Shown: positions 53,646 through 62,942, numbered from the stretch's first letter. The stretch is 64,000 nt of DNA from Mariniflexile sp. TRM1-10 (GCF_003425985.1 NZ_CP022985.1:2393501-2457500), one strand, 5' to 3'. Numbers and translations: made by a program. The notes: generated by a model not told the origin, from the sequence alone.

Positions 53646-54791
53646 ATGCCATTATTTGACGTTTATCCATTATATAATGTCACTCCAGTATCTGGAAAGG
53701 ATATGCACGTTTACGACGATGCAGGAGTTGAATATTTAGACCTTTACGGAGGTCATGCCGTGATTTCTATAGGGCACTCGCATCCCAATTATGTAGAAGC
53801 TGTTACCAATCAAGTTTCTAAATTGGGGTTTTATTCCAATGCGATTCAAAATCCGTTACAGGTTGAATTAGCTGATAAAATTGAAAAATTATCAGGTTGT
53901 AAAGGTTACGAATTGTTTTTGTGCAATTCGGGTGCTGAAGCCAATGAAAATGCTTTAAAGTTAGCCTCGTTTAAAACAGGGAAAGCACGAGTTATCGCTT
54001 TTAATAATGGGTTTCATGGGCGTACATCGGCAGCGGTGGCAGCAACCGATAATAAAAACATTGTAGCACCAATCAATGCACAACAACAAGTCACTTTTTT
54101 GGCTTTGAATGATATTGATGGCGTTAAAAGGGAATTAGAAAAAGGCGATGTTTGTGCGGTTATTGTAGAATTTATTCAAGGTGTTGGTGGGTTGGATCAA
54201 GGAACTGCCACATTTTTTGAGGAAGTGGATGCGCTTTGTAAAGCAAACAATACCTATTTTATTGCTGATGAGGTACAATCGGGTTACGGACGTTCGGGGA
54301 AATTCTTTGCGTTTCAATATTACAACGTAACACCGGAAATTATTTCAATTGCTAAAGGTATGGGGAATGGTTTTCCGATAGGAGGCATTTTAATACATCC
54401 AAGTATTGAAGCAAAACACGGCATGTTGGGCACCACATTTGGCGGAAATCATTTAGCCTGTGCGGCAGGGTTAGCGGTTTTAAATACGATTGAAGACGAG
54501 AAATTGATAGATAATGTCAATGACATTTCAGCGTATTTTATTAGTATTGCTAAAACAATTCCGCAGATAAAAAATATTAAAGGAAAAGGATTAATGATTG
54601 GATTGGAATTCGACTTTGAAGTTGGAGAGCTAAGGAAAAAGCTTATTTATGAGCACCATATTTTCACTGGTGGCGCTTCAAACAAAAAGTTAATTAGAAT
54701 TTTACCGCCATTAACCATTAAAAAAGCACATGTAAATCAATTTTTTGAAGCACTTAAGAAAACTCTAGAGCCAATAGAAGTTGAAAAATAG
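53646..54791 (+). CDS. argD: Acylornithine aminotransferase
   Basis: 381 residues from the ATG at 53646; an in-frame start at 53601 lies in the end of proC and is not used. The class III aminotransferase blocks are FLCNSGAEANENALKLA, NGFHGRT, the segment ADEVQSGYGRSGKFFAFQ and the PLP lysine in ISIAKGMGNGFPIGG. It makes N-acylornithine. Confidence 0.94.
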   Translation: MPLFDVYPLYNVTPVSGKDMHVYDDAGVEYLDLYGGHAVISIGHSHPNYVEAVTNQVSKLGFYSNAIQNPLQVELADKIEKLSGCKGYELFLCNSGAEANENALKLASFKTGKARVIAFNNGFHGRTSAAVAATDNKNIVAPINAQQQVTFLALNDIDGVKRELEKGDVCAVIVEFIQGVGGLDQGTATFFEEVDALCKANNTYFIADEVQSGYGRSGKFFAFQYYNVTPEIISIAKGMGNGFPIGGILIHPSIEAKHGMLGTTFGGNHLACAAGLAVLNTIEDEKLIDNVNDISAYFISIAKTIPQIKNIKGKGLMIGLEFDFEVGELRKKLIYEHHIFTGGASNKKLIRILPPLTIKKAHVNQFFEALKKTLEPIEVEK

Positions 54792-54897
54792 AAATTAAGT
54801 CCCAAAGACTCAGAGTTGCAAAGCTTCAAAGACTCAAAGCTTAGAAACTTTGTAACTTTGCAGCTTTGAAGCTTAGTAACTCAAAAAAACAAAAAAA
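54792..54897 (+). other. Low-complexity spacer between argD and proA
   Basis: Made of mixed words such as CAAAGACTCA, GCAAAGCTTCAAAG, AACTTTGTAACTTTGCAGC. The two halves are roughly complementary and can form a long imperfect hairpin. Confidence 0.5.
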
Positions 54898-56094
54898 ATG
54901 AATACTTTATTAAACATAGAAACAAGAAACGACGTATTACTTAAAATGGCAGCACTTTTAGATTCTGAAAGAGCCGCTATCATTAAGATTAACAAAGCCG
55001 ATTTAGATGCTTATGATGGTGCCGATATTTCTATGTACGACCGTTTAAAAGTAGATGATTCCAAAGTAGATGAAATGATTGCTTCGGTAACACATTTAGC
55101 AGCACAAAGAGATCCTGTAGGTATTGAACGCTTTAGTTTTAAGCACGACAATGGGATGCAAGTTTACAATAAAACAGCTTCTTTTGGAACGGTGTTGATT
55201 ATTTATGAATCGAGACCAGATGTGACAGTCGAGGCCGCAGGAATTGCTTTTAAATCGGGAAATAAAATTCTATTAAAAGGCGGAAAAGAGTCTTTAAAAT
55301 CTAATTTGAAAATAGTTGAATTGTGGCATCAAGCATTGAAAGAACATGGTGCTTCGACCGATTGGGTTGAATATTTACAATTCAACAGAACGGAGACACA
55401 GGCTTTTTTAGAAAATCCAACCCAAAAAGTAGATTTAATTGTACCTCGTGGAGGTGAGCGTTTAATTGCTTTTGTTAAACAGCATGCTACGTGTCCGGTA
55501 ATTATCAGTGGGCGTGGAAATAACTTTGTGTATGTTCACAAAGAGGCCGATCAACAAATTGCTTTAGACGTGATTATCAATGCAAAAACAGCTAAAATTT
55601 CAGCATGTAATGCTTTAGATAAAGTGTTAATTGATGAAAATCTACCAAATAAAGAAGCTTTTATTAAAACTTTGATTTCTAAATTAAAAGAATTTAAAGT
55701 ACAGATTTTAGGTGATGGAGCCATCTCAAAATTTGAAGGTGTTGAAGCCATTGGGTCTGATGATATCTGGTATGAGGAATTTTTAGATTATAAAATTGCT
55801 ATGGCAGAAATAGATTCTAATGAAGCCACGATCGCTATGATTAATAAATATTCTGGTGGTCATTCATCTTCTATCATCACAACAAATAATGATGTTGCTG
55901 AAACTTTTATGGCCAATGTAGATACAGCAGCGGTTTATCATAACGCATCCACCCGTTTTACCGATGGTAGCCAATTAGGTTTAGGTGGTGAGTTGGCAAT
56001 CAGTACCGATAAATTACACCAAAGAGGCCCTATTGGATTGGAACATTTGGTAACCAATAAATGGTATGTTCATGGCAATGGACAAATAAGGTAA
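54898..56094 (+). CDS. proA: Gamma-glutamyl phosphate reductase
   Basis: 398 residues of the aldehyde dehydrogenase-like ProA family. VTVEAAGIAFKSGNKILLKGGKES, read in parts, DLIVPRGGERLIAFV and SARFTDG-like STRFTDGSQLGLG blocks are present; the catalytic Cys is in KISACNALDKVL. It reduces glutamyl phosphate to the semialdehyde for proline. Two bases separate it from proB. Confidence 0.93.
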   Translation: MNTLLNIETRNDVLLKMAALLDSERAAIIKINKADLDAYDGADISMYDRLKVDDSKVDEMIASVTHLAAQRDPVGIERFSFKHDNGMQVYNKTASFGTVLIIYESRPDVTVEAAGIAFKSGNKILLKGGKESLKSNLKIVELWHQALKEHGASTDWVEYLQFNRTETQAFLENPTQKVDLIVPRGGERLIAFVKQHATCPVIISGRGNNFVYVHKEADQQIALDVIINAKTAKISACNALDKVLIDENLPNKEAFIKTLISKLKEFKVQILGDGAISKFEGVEAIGSDDIWYEEFLDYKIAMAEIDSNEATIAMINKYSGGHSSSIITTNNDVAETFMANVDTAAVYHNASTRFTDGSQLGLGGELAISTDKLHQRGPIGLEHLVTNKWYVHGNGQIR

Positions 56095-56096
56095 GC

Positions 56097-56861
56097 ATGC
56101 AAAAGAAAAAAAGAATATTGCTTAAAGTAGGTTCTAATACCCTTACTAAAGAAACGGATAACATTTCTAGAGGTAAGATTGAAGATATGGCGAATCAAAT
56201 CGCTCTTTTACAAGATACTTGCGAGTTCATTATTGTAAGTTCGGGAGCTATTGCCGTGGCAAAACAGTTTGTGAAACTGGAAAGCAAAGGCAAAGATATC
56301 AATGTGAAGCAAGCATTAGCATCTATTGGTCAGCCGCATTTAATTCGAATCTATCAAGAAATTTTTAGAGAAGCGGGGTTGTTGACGTCGCAGTGTTTGT
56401 TGTCGTATTCCGATTTTGAAAGGGAACAAAGCCGAACAAACATTGTAAACACTATTAATGTTTTGGTTAATAATAATTATATTCCAATCATTAATGAAAA
56501 TGACACTGTGGCAACCGATGAAATTAAGTTTGGAGATAACGATAAATTAGGGGCATTAACAGCGTCTCTTTTAAAAGCAGATTTGTTTATTATTGCGACC
56601 AATACAAACGGTATTTATACTAAAGAATCTATGGAGAATGGCACTCCCAAAACTATTGAGTTGGTAGAAGATTTTGAGGCGTTGGCAAAACAAGTGGTGA
56701 GTTCAAAGTCGTCTCACGGAAGTGGCGGCATGCAGTCTAAAATTGAAGCCGCTGAAGTAACAAAAAAAGCAAATATAGAAACGTGGATAGTAAACGGATT
56801 GGAAGATAATTTCATGGTAAATGCTATGAATAACAAAGTAGCGTTTACTAAAATAATTTGA
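56097..56861 (+). CDS. proB: Glutamate 5-kinase
   Basis: 254 residues from the ATG at 56097 (MQKKKRILLKVGSNTLTKET); an upstream frame start at 56061 lies within proA. It is the short form without the PUA domain found in E. coli ProB. FIIVSSGAIAVAKQ, IINENDTVATDEIKFGDNDKLGALTA, read in parts, and GSGGMQSKIEAAEVT are family blocks. The stop overlaps the next start (TGATG). Confidence 0.93.
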   Translation: MQKKKRILLKVGSNTLTKETDNISRGKIEDMANQIALLQDTCEFIIVSSGAIAVAKQFVKLESKGKDINVKQALASIGQPHLIRIYQEIFREAGLLTSQCLLSYSDFEREQSRTNIVNTINVLVNNNYIPIINENDTVATDEIKFGDNDKLGALTASLLKADLFIIATNTNGIYTKESMENGTPKTIELVEDFEALAKQVVSSKSSHGSGGMQSKIEAAEVTKKANIETWIVNGLEDNFMVNAMNNKVAFTKII

Positions 56862-57289
56862 TGGATTTTAAGTTTATTGATATAAAAAATGAATTTTATA
56901 AAGAAGCAGTTTCACTAAGGATAAGGGCTTTTTTTGAAGGAATGCCAAATGCAGCAGATTTGATTAATGACAAATTTGAAGCTAAAGGAGTCCATTTGAT
57001 TTGTTTAAACAACAATAAAGTTATTGGGACAGGAAGATTGAATTTTGAAGAAAATGAATGTGTGATTTCTCAAATGGCGATTGATAAAAGTTTTCAGTAC
57101 AAGGGCATAGGAGGCAAGCTATTAAATAAACTAATTGAATATAGCAAAGAAAGAACAAATTCTAGAATTACATTAAACGCAAGGGAAACCGCAATATCAT
57201 TCTATGAAAAATTTAATTTTATAATTATAGGAGACAAATATCCATCAAAAAAGACAACTATTATTCATCAGAAAATGGAACTAAAATAA
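56861..57289 (+). CDS. GNAT-family N-acetyltransferase (ElaA/PhnO-like size)
   Basis: 142 residues from the ATG overlapping the proB stop. The CoA-binding motif is MAIDKSFQYKGIGGKLLNKLI. The C-terminal ITLNARETAISFYEKFNFIIIG is typical of small GNAT enzymes. The tight coupling to proB and argF' shows that it belongs to the operon, but the substrate is unknown. It is less like its neighbours in many relatives and may be a later insertion. Confidence 0.75.
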   Translation: MDFKFIDIKNEFYKEAVSLRIRAFFEGMPNAADLINDKFEAKGVHLICLNNNKVIGTGRLNFEENECVISQMAIDKSFQYKGIGGKLLNKLIEYSKERTNSRITLNARETAISFYEKFNFIIIGDKYPSKKTTIIHQKMELK

Positions 57290-57290
57290 A

Positions 57291-58229
57291 ATGAAGAATT
57301 ATACCTCTATACACGATATAGATAATATCCATTCATGGATTGAGGAAGCTAAAGCATTAAAAGCAAATCCGCTTAAGCATATTGATTTAGGAAAACATAA
57401 AACCATTGGGTTATTGTTTTTTAATTCTAGTTTGCGTACACGCTTAAGTACCCAAAAAGCAGCGTTAAATTTAGGTATGAATCCTATTGTAATGAATGTT
57501 TCTGGCGATGCTTGGGGTATCGAGTTTGGAGATGGCACCATTATGAATGGAAACACCGCAGAACATATCAAAGAAGCTGCGGCTGTAGTATCCCAATACT
57601 GCGATATTATTGCGGTAAGAGCGTTCCCAACGTTAACGGATAAAGCAAAAGACGAAAGCGAGCATGTACTTAAATCGTTTGTAAAATATGCCACTGTGCC
57701 CATTGTAAATATGGAAAGTGCCACGGGTCATCCGCTTCAAGGGCTTACCGATGCCATTACTATTTCAGAACATGCCAAAACAGTCAAGCCTAAAGTAGTT
57801 TTGAGTTGGGCACCACATATAAAATCATTACCACACGCCGTAGCGAATAGTTTTGTACAAGCCATGCAAAAAATGGATGTGGAATTTGTAATAACACATC
57901 CAGAAGGGTATGAGTTAAATCCGGAAATCACAGGAAAAACCCCAATAATTCACAACCAAGAGGACGCTTTTAAAAATGCCGATTTTGTATATGTGAAAAA
58001 CTGGAGCAGTTATAACGATTACGGAAAAGTATTGAACACCGACCCCAATTGGATGATTACAAAAGCAAAATTGGGCAATGCTAAATTTATGCACTGTTTA
58101 CCTGTCAGACGAAATGTCATTGTTGAAGACGCTGTTTTGGATAGTGATAGCTCTATTGTTATCCAACAAGCCAACAACAGAACTTACGCTGCGCAATTGG
58201 TGTTGAAAAAGATATTAGAAAATGGCTAA
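57291..58229 (+). CDS. argF': N-succinyl- (or N-acetyl-) L-ornithine carbamoyltransferase
   Basis: 312 residues, strongly reminiscent of Bacteroides fragilis N-succinylornithine transcarbamylase, for example FFNSSLRTRLSTQKAALNLG, THPEGYEL and FMHCLPVRRN. The residue that separates acetyl- from succinyl-specific enzymes (Glu in the Xanthomonas acetyl enzyme, Pro90 in B. fragilis) is Ala90 here (NGNTAEH). Absence of the Glu favours a succinyl substrate, but Ala is not the reference residue. It makes N-acylcitrulline. It overlaps argB by eight bases. Confidence 0.9.
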   Translation: MKNYTSIHDIDNIHSWIEEAKALKANPLKHIDLGKHKTIGLLFFNSSLRTRLSTQKAALNLGMNPIVMNVSGDAWGIEFGDGTIMNGNTAEHIKEAAAVVSQYCDIIAVRAFPTLTDKAKDESEHVLKSFVKYATVPIVNMESATGHPLQGLTDAITISEHAKTVKPKVVLSWAPHIKSLPHAVANSFVQAMQKMDVEFVITHPEGYELNPEITGKTPIIHNQEDAFKNADFVYVKNWSSYNDYGKVLNTDPNWMITKAKLGNAKFMHCLPVRRNVIVEDAVLDSDSSIVIQQANNRTYAAQLVLKKILENG

Positions 58230-59004
58230 AGAAAAACTATCCATAGTAAAAATAGGAGGAAATATTATTGAAGACGATGCGTCTTTAAGCGCATTTCTAA
58301 AACTATTTGCTAATTTAAAAGGAAAGAAGATTTTAGTACATGGCGGTGGAAAACGAGCTACCAGTATGGCATCAAAATTAGGTATCGAGTCTAAAATGGT
58401 CAATGGCAGACGCATCACCGATGCCGAAACTCTTGAAGTTATTACCATGGTTTATGGTGGACTGGTGAATAAAAATATCGTGGCGCAGTTACAGGCATTA
58501 CAAGTCGATGCCATTGGGTTAACGGGTGCCGATATCAATAGTATCTCATCAGAAAAAAGACCTGTAAAAGAGGTGGATTTTGGTTTTGTGGGCGATGTTA
58601 AAAAAGTAGCACACAAGTCTATCGATAAATTAATTCAGGCAGATTTTACACCTGTATTTTGTGCCATAACGCATGATGGTAACGGACAATTATTAAACAC
58701 CAATGCCGATACCATTACCTCCCAAGTAGCTGTTGGTATGAGTGAACTTTACGAAACATCTATTTATTATTGTTTTGAATTGAATGGTGTTTTAAAAGAT
58801 ATCAACGATAAAAATTCAGTTATAAAGCATATCGATTCTAAGTTGTATTCTGAATTATTAGAGCAAGGCATCATTGCAGATGGCATGCTGCCAAAGTTAG
58901 AAAACTGTTTCGATGCTTTAAACCACGGTGTAAAAACCATAAATATGGGAAATACAGCTATGTTAACCCAAGAAAACGATAATTTTACAAGAATAACTCT
59001 ATAA
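58222..59004 (+). CDS. argB: N-acylglutamate kinase
   Basis: 260 residues of the amino acid kinase family: VKIGGNIIEDD, ILVHGGGKRATSMASKLG, MVNGRRITDAETLEVITMVYGG, read in parts, and the late segment ADGMLPKLENCFDAL. It phosphorylates N-acetyl- or N-succinylglutamate. In line with the ArgF' homologue the substrate may be succinylated. Confidence 0.92.
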   Translation: MAKEKLSIVKIGGNIIEDDASLSAFLKLFANLKGKKILVHGGGKRATSMASKLGIESKMVNGRRITDAETLEVITMVYGGLVNKNIVAQLQALQVDAIGLTGADINSISSEKRPVKEVDFGFVGDVKKVAHKSIDKLIQADFTPVFCAITHDGNGQLLNTNADTITSQVAVGMSELYETSIYYCFELNGVLKDINDKNSVIKHIDSKLYSELLEQGIIADGMLPKLENCFDALNHGVKTINMGNTAMLTQENDNFTRITL

Positions 59005-59005
59005 T

Positions 59006-60079
59006 ATGGCGTTACAAGAATTAACAAACAATGCGATTGCACTATTAAAACAACTAATAGAAACACCGTCTTTTTCTTCAGAAGAAGATCAAACCGCATT
59101 GCATATTGAAACTTGGCTTAAGCAATATAACATCGATTATAAACGAACAAAAAACAATGTTTGGGCCGTTAACAAGCACTTCGATGCCAGCAAACCAAAC
59201 ATGTTGCTTAATTCGCACCACGATACTGTAAAACCCAATACAGCTTATACAAAAGACCCATTCAAAGCCATTGTAGAAGACGGCAAATTATACGGTTTAG
59301 GAAGTAACGATGCGGGTGGTTGTTTGGTGTCATTAATAGCCACGTTTACCTATTTTTACAATCATAAGGATTTAAAGTATAACTTAATTTTAGTTGCTTC
59401 AGCGGAAGAAGAAAGCAGTGGTCCGGATGGATTAAACAGTATGCTAAAAATCATTCCTAAGATTGATGTGGCGATTGTAGGTGAACCAACTCAAATGAAT
59501 CTAGCTGTTGCCGAAAAGGGTTTGGTCGTTTTCGATGCAAAAGTAAAAGGAACGGCGAGTCATGCAGCACATCCAAACGACGATAACCCCATTTATAAAA
59601 CCATTGAAACATTACAGTGGTTTAAAGATTTAAAGTTTGAAAAAAGCACGGAAGCATTGGGCGATGTGAAATTAACAGTCACCCAAATCAATGCCGGAAA
59701 GCAGCATAATGTGGTGCCAGCCGACGTGGAATTGGTCATTGATGTTCGTGTTAACGATGCCTATACGAATGCTGAAATTGCAGAATTTTTACAGAAAAAT
59801 GCACCATGTTCAAGTATTGTACCTCGTAGTTTGCATTTAAACTCCTCGTCTATACCTGTTGAACATCCATTGGTGCAAGCAGGAATCGCAATGGGCAGAA
59901 CGATGTATGGGTCACCAACATTATCAGATCAGGCATGGTTGTCATGTAAATCTTTAAAATTAGGGCCAGGCGATAGTCCGCGCTCACATTCAGCAGACGA
60001 ATTTATTTATTTGCATGAAATAGAAGAAGGGATTAAAATATATGTTGAATTGTTGAATCGGGTTATAATTCCTGCGTAG
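59006..60079 (+). CDS. argE: N-acylornithine/N-acylcitrulline deacylase (M20 family)
   Basis: 357 residues of the M20 metallopeptidase family. Metal-binding residues are in LNSHHDTVKP, GSNDAGGCLVS, ASAEEESSG and GDSPRSHSADEFI. With a carbamoyltransferase acting on acylated ornithine, the physiological substrate is probably N-acylcitrulline, so it would release citrulline for ArgG. The last codons and the TAG stop lie inside a 20-bp palindrome. Confidence 0.9.
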   Translation: MALQELTNNAIALLKQLIETPSFSSEEDQTALHIETWLKQYNIDYKRTKNNVWAVNKHFDASKPNMLLNSHHDTVKPNTAYTKDPFKAIVEDGKLYGLGSNDAGGCLVSLIATFTYFYNHKDLKYNLILVASAEEESSGPDGLNSMLKIIPKIDVAIVGEPTQMNLAVAEKGLVVFDAKVKGTASHAAHPNDDNPIYKTIETLQWFKDLKFEKSTEALGDVKLTVTQINAGKQHNVVPADVELVIDVRVNDAYTNAEIAEFLQKNAPCSSIVPRSLHLNSSSIPVEHPLVQAGIAMGRTMYGSPTLSDQAWLSCKSLKLGPGDSPRSHSADEFIYLHEIEEGIKIYVELLNRVIIPA

Positions 60080-60087
60080 GCAGGAAT
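60068..60087. repeat. 20-bp palindrome family (copy 5, contains the argE stop)
   Basis: ATTCCTGC, GTAG, GCAGGAAT. The TAG of the tetraloop is the argE stop codon. Confidence 0.8.
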
Positions 60088-60116
60088 CTCTTTTTGTAAA
60101 GTAGTTAGGAAATGAA

Positions 60117-60335
60117 TGTCACCCTGAGCGTAGTCGAAGGGTCAACAAAATAATAAGAACTGTTAGGTTTTTAAAATTGACAGTTGAAAATAAAAAAACC
60201 GAAACGGTTTTTAAATTAAAGTATTAACAAAAAATAGAAGGTAGGGATTTCTGCCTTCGCAGAAATAATTCCTGCGTAGACAGGAATCTATAAAATATCA
60301 GTAAAGAATAAAAAGATTCCCGCTTTCGCGGGAAT
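60117..60335. repeat. Cluster of dispersed repeats between argE and argH
   Basis: A GTCGAA-type arm (TGTCACCCTGAGCGTAGTCG) at about 60117-60136 is followed by three 20-bp palindromes: 60247-60266 (ATTTCTGC/GCAGAAAT), 60268-60287 (ATTCCTGC with one arm mismatch) and 60316-60335 (ATTCCCGC/GCGGGAAT). No gene is present. Confidence 0.7.
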
Positions 60336-60352
60336 GACAAAAGATTATATTT

Positions 60353-61633
60353 ATGAAACTCTGGGATAAAGGCATATCAATCGACAAAAAAATAGAGCAA
60401 TTTACTGTTGGAAACGATAGGGAAATTGATATTCATATAGCGAAATACGATGTAATAGCATCAAGAGCTCATGCTAAAATGCTTCAAAAAATTGGCATTC
60501 TTACAGCCAACGAATTGATCGAGCTATTAGGAGGTTTGAAAAAATTAGAAACCCAAATAGATAACGGCACTTTTGTAATCGATCCACAGTTTGAAGATGT
60601 ACATTCTAAAATAGAGTTTGAATTGACTAAATCGTTAGGAGAAGTCGGTAAAAAAATCCACACGGCGCGTTCTAGAAATGACCAAGTTTTAGTAGCGTTG
60701 CAATTATATTACAAAGAGAATTTAGGCATTGTAAAACAGAAAACGCAGACACTTTTTGAAACCCTTTTAGGTTTAGCAGACACTTATAAAGATAAAGTGC
60801 TTCCTGGATACACACACCTTCAAGTGGCAATGCCATCATCTTTTGGGTTGTGGTTTTCGGCGTATGCTGAGGTTTTAATAGACGATGTGTATTTGCTCAA
60901 TGCAGCCCTACAAACCGTCGATCAAAACCCTTTAGGTTCTGCTGCGGGGTACGGAAGTTCGTTTCCAATAGATAGAGAATTTACCACTAAAGACATGAAT
61001 TTTGCAACCCTAAAATACAATGTGGTTGCGGCACAAATGAGTCGTGGTAAAAGCGAACGCACCATTGCTGCCAGTTTAGGGAGTTTATGCAACACTATGG
61101 GGCGCTTTGCTATGGATGTGTGTTTGTATATGAGTCAGAATTTTGGTTTTATTTCCTTTCCAGATGAATTAACTACGGGTAGTAGTATCATGCCACACAA
61201 AAAGAACCCAGATGTTTTTGAATTGATTCGTGGTAAATGTAATAAAATACAAGCGCTACAAACCGAAATGCTTTTAATAACCAATAACTTACCAAGTGGT
61301 TACCACCGTGATTTTCAGTTGTTAAAAGAAAACATGATTGCTGCTTTTGAAGATGTCAAAGACATTTTAGATATTTTCAATTTTTCGATTCAGCAAGTTA
61401 TTGTGAAAGATGTTGATGTCAATAATGATTTGTACAAATACCTTTTTACGGTTGATAATATTAACACGCTTGTTGTAGAAGGTCAAAGTTTTAGAGAAGC
61501 GTATCAAAAAATTGGAGGTGAAGTACAAAATGGAACATACAAACCTGATACGTCTAAAAAACATACCCATATAGGAAGTATTCATAATTTGTGTTTAGAT
61601 AAAATTCGGGCGAAGTTTCCTGTTAAAAATTAA
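60353..61633 (+). CDS. argH: Argininosuccinate lyase
   Basis: 426 residues. The fumarase-superfamily signature GSSIMPHKKNPDVFE is intact, as are HTARSRNDQVLVALQLY and GYTHLQVAMPSSFG. It makes arginine and fumarate. It ends the arginine operon after a repeat-filled gap of 273 bases. Confidence 0.96.
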   Translation: MKLWDKGISIDKKIEQFTVGNDREIDIHIAKYDVIASRAHAKMLQKIGILTANELIELLGGLKKLETQIDNGTFVIDPQFEDVHSKIEFELTKSLGEVGKKIHTARSRNDQVLVALQLYYKENLGIVKQKTQTLFETLLGLADTYKDKVLPGYTHLQVAMPSSFGLWFSAYAEVLIDDVYLLNAALQTVDQNPLGSAAGYGSSFPIDREFTTKDMNFATLKYNVVAAQMSRGKSERTIAASLGSLCNTMGRFAMDVCLYMSQNFGFISFPDELTTGSSIMPHKKNPDVFELIRGKCNKIQALQTEMLLITNNLPSGYHRDFQLLKENMIAAFEDVKDILDIFNFSIQQVIVKDVDVNNDLYKYLFTVDNINTLVVEGQSFREAYQKIGGEVQNGTYKPDTSKKHTHIGSIHNLCLDKIRAKFPVKN

Positions 61634-61649
61634 TTTAAAAGGTCTAAGC

Positions 61650-62567
61650 ATGGCTGTTAAAAATATATTTTTAATCCTTAGTTTCTTTTTTATTTTGATT
61701 CATGGCTCTGCTCAGAATGATATAATACCATTATGGAATGGTGATATTCCGAATAGTGAAAAGTCAGATGACAAAGAAATTGTTAAAAAAACTGACGCAA
61801 CCATGATTTTACTGGTGCAAACACCTACTTTAGAAGTGTTTTTACCAACTCCAATGAATGCCAATGGAAAAGCAGTCGTTATTTGTCCAGGTGGGGGATA
61901 TCAACATTTATCTTATGATTGGGAAGGTACAGATATAGCAAAATGGTATAATTCTAAAGGGATTGCGGCATTTGTTTTAAAATATAGATTACCAAATTCA
62001 AAATCGGTAAAAATATCTTATGAAGCACCTTTGCAAGATGCACAACGTGCTTTAAGAATAGTTCGTTCACAATCGGAGAAATGGCATGTAAATCCAAACA
62101 AAATTGGCATTATGGGGTTTTCAGCTGGTGGTCATGTTGCTTCTACTTTAGGCACTCAATTTGATAAACCAAACAATTTTAAAGGGACTACAATTGATAC
62201 CATTTCAGCACGACCAGATTTTATGATATTAATTTATCCAGTTGTAACCATGAAAATGGATTACACACATACAGGATCTCGATTGAATTTATTGGGTAAA
62301 AATCCATCGGATGCATTAATAAATCAGTATTCAAATGAATTACAGGTTACTGAAAATACACCTCCAACGTTTATAGTACATTCTACTAATGATGGTGTTG
62401 TACCTGTAGAAAATAGTTTGAACCTATACAAAGCTTTGAAGGATATAGGTATTAAAACGGAAATGCATATTTACCCTGAAGGTGGCCATGGCTATAGTTT
62501 AGCTTTAGGAAGAGGTTATTTGCAAACGTGGCCTGACAGATTGTTTGATTGGTTACAAAGTTTTTAA
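61650..62567 (+). CDS. Secreted alpha/beta-hydrolase, BD-FAE/acetylxylan-esterase-like
   Basis: 305 residues with a signal peptide (about 1-21, ending GSAQ). The oxyanion segment is CPGGGYQHLSYDWEG, the nucleophile Ser is in GIMGFSAGGHVAS, the Asp in HSTNDGVVPVENS and the His in YPEGGHGYSL. This pattern is that of the BD-FAE/pectin-acetylesterase-like group often found in polysaccharide loci. It starts 16 bases after argH, so it may be co-transcribed, but its role is probably in deacetylating plant or algal glycans. Confidence 0.82.
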   Translation: MAVKNIFLILSFFFILIHGSAQNDIIPLWNGDIPNSEKSDDKEIVKKTDATMILLVQTPTLEVFLPTPMNANGKAVVICPGGGYQHLSYDWEGTDIAKWYNSKGIAAFVLKYRLPNSKSVKISYEAPLQDAQRALRIVRSQSEKWHVNPNKIGIMGFSAGGHVASTLGTQFDKPNNFKGTTIDTISARPDFMILIYPVVTMKMDYTHTGSRLNLLGKNPSDALINQYSNELQVTENTPPTFIVHSTNDGVVPVENSLNLYKALKDIGIKTEMHIYPEGGHGYSLALGRGYLQTWPDRLFDWLQSF

Positions 62568-62594
62568 TTTCTTTATAGATAGCCTATATTTATT

Positions 62595-62942
62595 ATGGTA
62601 GAAGTAAAACAATCGCCATTACACGGAAAAGGTGTTTTTGCAACGCGACATATTGCTAAAGGCGAACTATTAGTTGCAAGCCACATGGCGCTTATTCACG
62701 TAAATGAAAATTTGCCAGAAGTTTTGGCAACCCTTCAGTTTCCTTGGACAGAGGAATATGATGCTATTTGTATAAGTGATGCGGGGAGTTTTTTTAATCA
62801 TAGTAGTCAACCGAATGCGAAAGTTGACGAGCGTGATTTTGATAACCTAATCCAAACATTTGTAGCAAAAACAGATATTGTGAAGGGCACTGAAATTACC
62901 ATTTATTACAACGATGCTTTTGAGGATTTTGTTAATCTTTAA
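62595..62942 (+). CDS. Small SET-domain protein (putative lysine methyltransferase)
   Basis: 115 residues, nearly all SET domain: LHGKGVFATRHIAKGELL at the start, the cofactor knot motif FFNHSSQPNAKV, then KGTEITIYYNDAF. Eukaryotic members methylate lysine; bacterial substrates are mostly unknown. The active-site tyrosine pair could be in TIYYND. Its cofactor-binding post-SET region is absent, so activity is uncertain. Confidence 0.8.
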   Translation: MVEVKQSPLHGKGVFATRHIAKGELLVASHMALIHVNENLPEVLATLQFPWTEEYDAICISDAGSFFNHSSQPNAKVDERDFDNLIQTFVAKTDIVKGTEITIYYNDAFEDFVNL

